NCBI GenBank assembly: GCA_025055355.1
Contig: JANWYM010000006.1
Coordinates: 1 to 26,772, forward strand
Length of the DNA: 26,772 nt
From: Abditibacteriales bacterium
GTDB lineage: Bacteria; Armatimonadota; Abditibacteriia; Abditibacteriales; JANWYM01
Direction: 5' to 3'
Below, one piece after another: positions 22,276-26,772 of the stretch. The notes under the pieces were generated by a model. The model saw only the letters and a list, made by a program, of their open reading frames with translations. It was not told the DNA's origin and ran no database searches. The position numbers and the translations under genes are program-made. Each line of letters starts with the position of its first letter. Within the stretch, counting starts at the first letter, position 1.

Positions 22276-24630
22276 ATGAAAGACTTCCGTTGGCTCATCC
22301 CCGCCAGCAGTCTGTGGCTGGCGACGGCTCATGCGCAACACGCGGGACACAACGGCGGGGCAAGTCCCTTCTCCGCATGGCTGCCGATCGTTCTCGTCGT
22401 CATCGTCGTCGCGTTCCTCACATGGCTTATCGTGCAACTCGCACGCGGCAAGCGCCCCGCGTGGCTGAATCGGCAGGTGCTGGCAGGGACGGTGTTGATG
22501 CTCATAGTATATGCCGTCACGTCCTTCGTGGTGGTGAAGTTCAAAAAGCCCGGGCAGATGACGGTGATTGAGGCGCAGGCGATGGACATGACGGTAATGA
22601 AACCGCCTGTGGGCGCGGTGCCGGTGCGGACCGACATCGCGCGGCGGGGGACATTCGAGGCGCGGGTCTCTTACACCGGCAGCGTTGTCGCGTTCAATGA
22701 AGAGGACGTTTATCCCCGCGTGACGGGTTGGATTCGCTACCTGCCCGTTTACGCGGGAGACCGCGTGCAGCCCGGTCAACTGATAGCGCGGTTGGATGCG
22801 GCGGAGTTAAGTTCGAGGGTGAACGAGGCGGCGTTTGCGCGGCTTGCCGCCGAGCAGATGCGGGCGCAGATGGCAGCGGAGGAAGCGCAGGCGCGGGCGA
22901 TGCAGGCGGAGGCGCAGGCGGAGCGCACGTTTGCGCGCGGCGGCGTGGACGAGGCAGAGAAAGAACTCGCGGCTTCGCGCAGCATGGTGACGGAGGCGCA
23001 GCGCAGCCTGAAAGCCGCTAAAGCGATGGTGACGGAAGCGACCAACGAGGTGGAGGCAGCACAGCAGGCGGTGTCTGTGGTGAAAAGCGAGTTGACGGCG
23101 AAAGACCACGAGCGCGAGAGTTTTGAAGCCGAGAAAGCCGAAGCCGAAGCGATGCTCACCGACGCGCAGAGCGAAGCCACTGTGATGCAAGCCGAGGTGG
23201 ACTACTGGCGCAACGCCCTGAAACGCTCGGAGGTACTGGCGAAGACGGGCGCGATTTCTCAGCAGGAACTGGAGCGCGACCGCGCCGACGCCCGCACCGC
23301 TGAGGCGAAGTGGCAGCAGGCGCAGGCGAAGGTGCGCGAGAAGCAAGCCGCCGTGCGCAAGGCGGAAGCGCACTTGAAGCGCCTGCACGCGGAGGTCAGC
23401 GCGAAGGAGAACGAACTGGCGAAGAAGGAAGCCGAGGTGCGCCGCGCGCAGGCGCGGCTGGCGCAAGCGCAGGCGAACGCGGAGGCGATGGCGGCGAAGG
23501 TGGAGCAGGCGCAATCGTCCGCCGAGGCGGCTGCTGCGCGCGTGGCGCAGATGAAGGCGATGCTCCAAAAAGCCGAGTCCGCCGTCGCGGCGGCGTCCGC
23601 TGCGACAAACGCCGCCGCCCGCAAGAAGATGAGCGCCGCCGCCATTGCGCTGCAAATGCAAGCCGCGCTCACAACGGCATCAGTAGTCAAAGGTTACACC
23701 GAGATTCGCGCCAACGTTGGCGGTGTCGTCACCGAGCGGCTCGTCAGCCCCGGCGTTCTGGTCAGCCCCGGCACGCCCATCCTGAAGATTGCTCAGATTG
23801 ATAAGGTGCGCTTGCAGGCGAACGTCGCCGAAGCAGACGCAGCAGGCATCCGCGTCGGCAACGCGGTGCGCGTCTACACGATGGTAGCCCGTCGCGCCGC
23901 GACGGAATCCGCGACGGCGTCGCGGGCTACTTTGATAGAAACTAAAGTGACCTCCATCTTCCCCGCCGCCGACCCAACAGCGCGGACGGTCATTGTCGAA
24001 GCCATTGCGCTCAACCCCCCTTTTGTCCCCCCTTCGCAAGGGGGGGATGGGAGGAGTGCTTTCGTTCCCGGTCAATACGTCGTCATGGAGATTTCCACAC
24101 AGCGGATGGAGAACGTCGTCACCGTCCCCAACAGCGCGATTGTGGAGGTCGCGCCGGATGAGACGAATATCTTCTACACGGAAAAGCAGCCCGCCGTCTG
24201 GGTGGTGCGCACGCGCACGACGACGGGCAAGACGGCATACTACTGCACCATGCACCCCGAAATCGTTCAGGACAAGCCCGGCATCTGCCCGAAGTGCTTG
24301 ATGAAATTAGAGCCGCGCAGCAAGGGCGGCAACCAGTATGCGCACTTGGTCAAGGTGAAGACCGGCCCCAGCGACGGCAAGCGGACGGTGGTTCTGTCTG
24401 GGCTGAGCGGCGGCGAGGAGGTCATCGTCGCCGGTCATCAGAACTTACGCGAGGGCGACTCGGTGAAGCCACAGACTCCTTCTCCAGGCGTCACGCCGAC
24501 AATGCCACACGCAGGGCACGTAATCCGCGACGGCGTCGCGGGCTACTATACCTGCCCAATGCACCCGGAGGTCAAGTCAGACAAGCCGGGCAACTGTCCG
24601 AAGTGCGGGATGAAGTTGGAGAAGAAGTAG
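22276..24630 (+). CDS. Metal-efflux membrane fusion protein (HlyD/CusB-like) with two heavy-metal-binding domains
   Basis: This very long fusion protein (784 aa; typical CusB/CzcB are about 400) has an N-terminal signal (MKDFRWLIPASSLWLATAHA), a TM segment near residues 33-58 and another hydrophobic segment near 70-90. A biotinyl-lipoyl half (WIRYLPVYAGDRVQPGQLIARLD) leads into an exceptionally long Ala/Glu-rich coiled coil at about 180-470, and then the second lipoyl half and beta barrel (GVVTERLVSPGVLVSPGTPILKI). Near residue 655 and at the C-terminus (757-784) are two HMBD-type motifs, YYCTMHPEIVQDKPGICPKC and YYTCPMHPEVKSDKPG...CPKCGMKLE, each offering Met, His and Cys ligands. Ribosome binding site GGAGG lies 5 nt before ATG 22276. 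It likely links the RND pump at 25537 to the outer membrane. Confidence 0.9.
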   Translation: MKDFRWLIPASSLWLATAHAQHAGHNGGASPFSAWLPIVLVVIVVAFLTWLIVQLARGKRPAWLNRQVLAGTVLMLIVYAVTSFVVVKFKKPGQMTVIEAQAMDMTVMKPPVGAVPVRTDIARRGTFEARVSYTGSVVAFNEEDVYPRVTGWIRYLPVYAGDRVQPGQLIARLDAAELSSRVNEAAFARLAAEQMRAQMAAEEAQARAMQAEAQAERTFARGGVDEAEKELAASRSMVTEAQRSLKAAKAMVTEATNEVEAAQQAVSVVKSELTAKDHERESFEAEKAEAEAMLTDAQSEATVMQAEVDYWRNALKRSEVLAKTGAISQQELERDRADARTAEAKWQQAQAKVREKQAAVRKAEAHLKRLHAEVSAKENELAKKEAEVRRAQARLAQAQANAEAMAAKVEQAQSSAEAAAARVAQMKAMLQKAESAVAAASAATNAAARKKMSAAAIALQMQAALTTASVVKGYTEIRANVGGVVTERLVSPGVLVSPGTPILKIAQIDKVRLQANVAEADAAGIRVGNAVRVYTMVARRAATESATASRATLIETKVTSIFPAADPTARTVIVEAIALNPPFVPPSQGGDGRSAFVPGQYVVMEISTQRMENVVTVPNSAIVEVAPDETNIFYTEKQPAVWVVRTRTTTGKTAYYCTMHPEIVQDKPGICPKCLMKLEPRSKGGNQYAHLVKVKTGPSDGKRTVVLSGLSGGEEVIVAGHQNLREGDSVKPQTPSPGVTPTMPHAGHVIRDGVAGYYTCPMHPEVKSDKPGNCPKCGMKLEKK
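23884..23930. repeat. Palindromic repeat inside the fusion-protein gene (GTAGCCCG...CGGGCTAC)
   Basis: GTAGCCCG (23884-23891) faces CGGGCTAC (23923-23930), with an interior GTCGCGCCGCGAC palindrome. The 47-nt stretch encodes about VARRAATESATASRAT, an Ala/Arg/Thr-rich insertion in the otherwise ordinary beta-barrel region. Confidence 0.65.
24027..24045. repeat. Hairpin repeat inside the fusion-protein gene (CCCCCCTT-CGC-AAGGGGGG)
   Basis: An 8-bp perfect stem with a 3-nt loop, typical of short intergenic repeats, encodes part of NPPFVPPSQGGDGRSAFVP at about residues 580-596. It interrupts a beta-barrel region with a Pro/Gly-rich loop. Confidence 0.65.
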
Positions 24631-24648
24631 CCGAGCCCCTGGTGGGCG

Positions 24649-25152
24649 TCACGGCGCCGGTTTGTAAGTTGGAACGGTGGGCACGCGGTCGAAGTCGCCG
24701 TTGTGGGTGGCGAGAGCGGTGAGACCGTGCGCCTCCATGACGGCAAGGGTGAGCGAGTCGTTCGAGAGGAAACCATGAGTCTGACGGTAGGATCTGCTGG
24801 TGATGAGGACGTCACGGGTGACAGAGAGAATGACCACGTTCATTGCCAAGATGTGTTCAACGAGGGTCAGATGTTCTGTGAGACTCTTGACCAAATCGGG
24901 CTGGCTCTTGAGGGTGGCGACCACATTGCGCGGGGTAAGTCCGTGAACGCGAATTGCCTCAGAGCACATCACGCGGTGAGTCACTTCCGCGATGATAGAG
25001 GTCGCAGTATAACCCTCCACGTCCCCCTGCGCCACGCGTCGGAGAAAATCCTCGCAAGGCGGTCCCAACGTGGGGTCGTCCTCGTGGGCATAGAGGAAAA
25101 TGTTGGCGTCAATCATCACTTGCGCCCCGGAGGGAATCTGACTCAGCAGCAT
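24649..25152 (-). CDS. PIN-domain toxin (VapC-like)
   Basis: This 167-aa PIN-domain protein has the four acidic residues of the family: Asp in MIDANIFLY, Glu in SIIAEVTHRV, Asp in FLSNDSLTLAV and Asp in LATHNGDFDRV. These coordinate metal for RNA cleavage; VapC-type toxins cut tRNA or rRNA when their antitoxin is lost. The start is ATG 25152 or ATG 25116 (before MIDANIF). It overlaps the 3' end of the antitoxin gene by up to 44 nt, so the two are translationally coupled. It lies on the strand opposite the metal-efflux genes, 18 nt from the end of the fusion protein gene. Confidence 0.88.
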   Translation of the reverse strand: MLLSQIPSGAQVMIDANIFLYAHEDDPTLGPPCEDFLRRVAQGDVEGYTATSIIAEVTHRVMCSEAIRVHGLTPRNVVATLKSQPDLVKSLTEHLTLVEHILAMNVVILSVTRDVLITSRSYRQTHGFLSNDSLTLAVMEAHGLTALATHNGDFDRVPTVPTYKPAP

Positions 25153-25468
25153 ATTCCGTCCTTACAGGCTCATCATCAAGTTCATCAGTTTCGATGCCGT
25201 AAGTTGCCGCCAGAGGAATGTTTAAAACTGAGAACTGTGGATCAAGCGCCAACCTCTTGAGGATTTTGGGTTCTATTGGGCTTTTTGCCTTGAAGTCTTC
25301 AACAGCCTTCAGCCCGCGCTCAATGCGCGCTTGCCGTTCCTCTTCGGTCTCTATCGGCTTGAAGACCGTGACGATCAATTCGACTTCTTGCGACCCCTTG
25401 AGAAACACGTCGCTCAGTGGACGAAAGACACCGTTCTCGTAAACGGCAGTCACTCTGAATTGTTGCAT
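25109..25468 (-). CDS. Antitoxin of the AF2212-like family, partner of the PIN toxin
   Basis: This 119-aa protein begins MQQFRVTAVYENGVFRPLSD, a close match to the beta-strand start of the AF2212/DUF104-type antitoxins usually found before PIN toxins, followed by VELIVTVFKPIETEEERQ. The C-terminus is acidic (DELDDEPVRTEYAAESD), as expected for a toxin-binding tail. ATG 25468 has GAGGTGAATCC upstream; a GTG three codons earlier is less likely. It overlaps the toxin and shares the promoter at 25489-25517. Confidence 0.82.
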   Translation of the reverse strand: MQQFRVTAVYENGVFRPLSDVFLKGSQEVELIVTVFKPIETEEERQARIERGLKAVEDFKAKSPIEPKILKRLALDPQFSVLNIPLAATYGIETDELDDEPVRTEYAAESDSLRGASDD

Positions 25469-25488
25469 CGGATTCACCTCTGCTGCTC

Positions 25489-25517
25489 AGCATAATCGGC
25501 ACAGCATAAGGTGTCAA
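25489..25517 (-). promoter_or_regulatory. Promoter of the toxin-antitoxin pair
   Basis: On the minus strand: -35 TTGACA (25512-25517), a 17-nt spacer and -10 TATGCT (25489-25494, 4 of 6 consensus). The -35 is only 20 nt from the start codon of the RND gene on the opposite strand, so it faces away from that gene and may compete with transcription of it. Confidence 0.65.
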
Positions 25518-25536
25518 TCAGGAGAGGGGAAAAGTT

Positions 25537-26772
25537 ATGGCAACGCCCGTCCACCGCCCCCGCTACGAAACGCGTGGATTGACCGCGCTGCACATGATTC
25601 ACAAGTGGAGCATTGAGCATCCTTACGTCGTGCTGGCGTTTTACTTCGCGATGCTGGTGTGCGCGGTCATTGCCATCCGCTTCTACCTGCCGCGGCGGTT
25701 CATGCCTTACGTCGAAAGCCCGATGGTTGGTATCGTCACCATGATGCCCGGCTTGTCGGCGGAGGAGATGGAACTCTACGTCAGCAAGCCGATTGATGAG
25801 GCGATGGTCAACATCAAGAACGTGCGCTTCATCCGCTCCACCTCTCAGGACGGCTTTTCCATTGTCTCCTTAGAGTGCTGGTATGGCACGGACATGAAGC
25901 GCGTGACCTACGAGGTGCAGGCGTTGATGAACGTCGTGCAAGCGAACCTGCCAGCGACAGGCGCGAACCTCAAACCGTCGTGGGTGCTGCCGATTGACCC
26001 GCTCAACCTTCCCGTCCTCATCGTCAGTTTGCGCGGTGACAAAGACAAGGGCTGGGATATGCTCAAGTTGCGCGAGTTCGCCGACAACGAGGTGGTCAAC
26101 CGCCTCAAAACTGTGACTGATGTGCAATCCGTCGTGCCGTTCGGCGGCTATCGGCGGCAGTTGCAGGTCATCGTAGACCGCGAGAAGTTGGCGGCTTACG
26201 GGCTTTCGATTCTGGACGTGCGCAACGCCATTGACCGCCACAACGTCAGCCGCCCCGGCGGAACGCTGACATCGGGCGCGGAGGAAGCCATCGTGCGCCT
26301 CGACACGCGAGCGGTGGACGCGGAGACGGTGCGCAACTACCCTATCACGGCGGTGCGGTCAGCGGATGTCGGTAGCGGATTAAGCGGATTACGCGCAACG
26401 GGCGCAACGAGCGGAATGGGTGGCATGGGTGGCGGAAGCAGCATCGCTGGGGCGAGCAGCGTGAATCCGCTTAATCCGCTACCGACATCCGCTGACAGCC
26501 CGCGCCTTATTTACGTCAAAGACGTCGCCCGCGTCCTCGACACCCACTGGGAGCGGCGCAGCGCGTATCATTACGTCAAGCACCTGCCCGGCACGAAGGG
26601 CACAATCATCCCCTCCATCGCCATCGCTGTTCTACAAAACCCCGCCGCGAGTTCATGGCGGACGATTCAGGGCGTGGAGAAAGTCCTGCGGCAAATTGAG
26701 CGGGAAAACCCCGGCATCCACTTTGAGGAAGCCTACAACAACGCCCACTTCGTGGACATCCTGTTTGAGAAC
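25537..26772 (+). CDS. RND-family metal efflux pump, N-terminal part (runs off the window)
   Basis: The reading frame stays open from ATG 25537 (GGAGAGGGG upstream) to the last base, giving the first 412 residues of an AcrB/CzcA/CusA-type inner-membrane pump. Visible features are a first TM segment (YVVLAFYFAMLVCAVIAIRF, about 34-53), LPRRFMPYVESPMVGIVTMMPGLSAEEMELYVSKPIDEAM in pieces (porter-domain start), FIRSTSQDGFS, and the porter repeats VVPFGGYRRQLQVIVDREKL and LDVRNAIDRHNVSRPGGTL. With the fusion protein it would form a proton-driven periplasmic metal exporter; which metal is unknown. A Gly/Ser-rich stretch of about 47 residues (274-320) is encoded by an inserted palindromic repeat. 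Confidence 0.9.
   Translation, partial: MATPVHRPRYETRGLTALHMIHKWSIEHPYVVLAFYFAMLVCAVIAIRFYLPRRFMPYVESPMVGIVTMMPGLSAEEMELYVSKPIDEAMVNIKNVRFIRSTSQDGFSIVSLECWYGTDMKRVTYEVQALMNVVQANLPATGANLKPSWVLPIDPLNLPVLIVSLRGDKDKGWDMLKLREFADNEVVNRLKTVTDVQSVVPFGGYRRQLQVIVDREKLAAYGLSILDVRNAIDRHNVSRPGGTLTSGAEEAIVRLDTRAVDAETVRNYPITAVRSADVGSGLSGLRATGATSGMGGMGGGSSIAGASSVNPLNPLPTSADSPRLIYVKDVARVLDTHWERRSAYHYVKHLPGTKGTIIPSIAIAVLQNPAASSWRTIQGVEKVLRQIERENPGIHFEEAYNNAHFVDILFEN
26358..26496. repeat. 33-bp perfect inverted repeat inside the RND gene
   Basis: The arms 26358-26390 and 26464-26496 are exact reverse complements over 33 nt (outer GTCAGCGGATGTCGG, inner AGCGGATTAAGCGGATT). The 73-nt loop encodes a Gly/Ser/Ala-rich peptide (GMGGMGGGSSIAGASS). 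The arms share GTCA[A/G]CGGAT and AGCGGATTA with the intergenic repeat at 2-92. The whole element stays in frame and replaces part of a porter-domain loop. Confidence 0.9.

Noticed and set aside
22807..23661. Minus-strand open frame of 284 codons
   Set aside because: Leu/Arg/His low-complexity shadow of the coiled-coil region of the fusion protein.

Overview
The window looks like chromosome from a GC-rich, probably thermophilic bacterium. The reasons are an HspR-type heat-shock regulon with three small heat-shock proteins and ClpB, near-universal GGAGGTGA-type ribosome binding sites, sigma70-type promoters with exact 17-nt spacers, and intergenic regions full of short palindromic repeats. Lineage cannot be settled by reading alone. 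The gene mix would fit an Armatimonadota/Fervidibacteria-like organism, but that is a low-confidence guess. There is no phage, plasmid or CRISPR signature.

Layout. (a) 1-2100: a palindromic repeat, a secreted protein of unknown function and a convergent lipoprotein of unknown function. (b) 2103-5360: a promoter, a small winged-helix-like protein overlapping a two-domain KaiC-family ATPase, then an SppA/ClpP-class membrane-anchored serine protease. (c) 5527-6559: a YdeI/DUF1905-type protein and a convergent HD-domain hydrolase. (d) 6735-10632: promoter, bifunctional (p)ppGpp synthetase/hydrolase, D-aminoacyl-tRNA deacylase, a seven-repeat TPR protein, and tRNA-Thr(CGT) with a perfect consensus promoter. 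(e) 10643-13878: a large FAD/4Fe-4S/CCG fusion oxidoreductase on the minus strand, and a probable caspase-like remnant. (f) 13974-21233, all minus strand: a heat-shock island. In transcription order it runs HAIR operator/promoter, Hsp20, zinc-ribbon protein, divergent Hsp20, Hsp20, HspR, a 51-aa membrane protein, a DnaJ/CbpA-type co-chaperone, ClpB and a rhomboid protease. (g) 21311-26772: a transposase remnant, a Cys-containing exported protein, a very long metal-efflux membrane fusion protein with two heavy-metal-binding domains, an opposite-strand PIN toxin/antitoxin pair, and the first 412 codons of an RND pump that runs off the window.

How it fits together. The heat-shock island appears self-regulated: hspR is encoded in it, and a HAIR-type inverted repeat (CTTGATA-N7-TGTCAAG) lies over the -35 and spacer of a perfect TTGACA-N17-TATAAT promoter driving the first hsp20. 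Region (g) resembles a Cus/Czc-type metal efflux locus split by a toxin-antitoxin pair. rel and dtd form a classic stringent-response/translation-quality pair.

The most unusual signals are three. First, palindromic repeats of the kinds found between genes also appear in frame inside coding sequences: the RND pump carries a 33-bp perfect inverted repeat related to the one at the window start, the fusion protein carries two, the first secreted protein probably one, and the FAD/Fe-S protein possibly two. This recalls Rickettsia palindromic elements. Second, the DnaJ-like gene has an in-frame TGA at codon 12, where J-domain helix I normally has a conserved Leu, although its ideal ribosome binding site and ATG remain. 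Third, the 51-aa membrane protein is probably translationally coupled to hspR.
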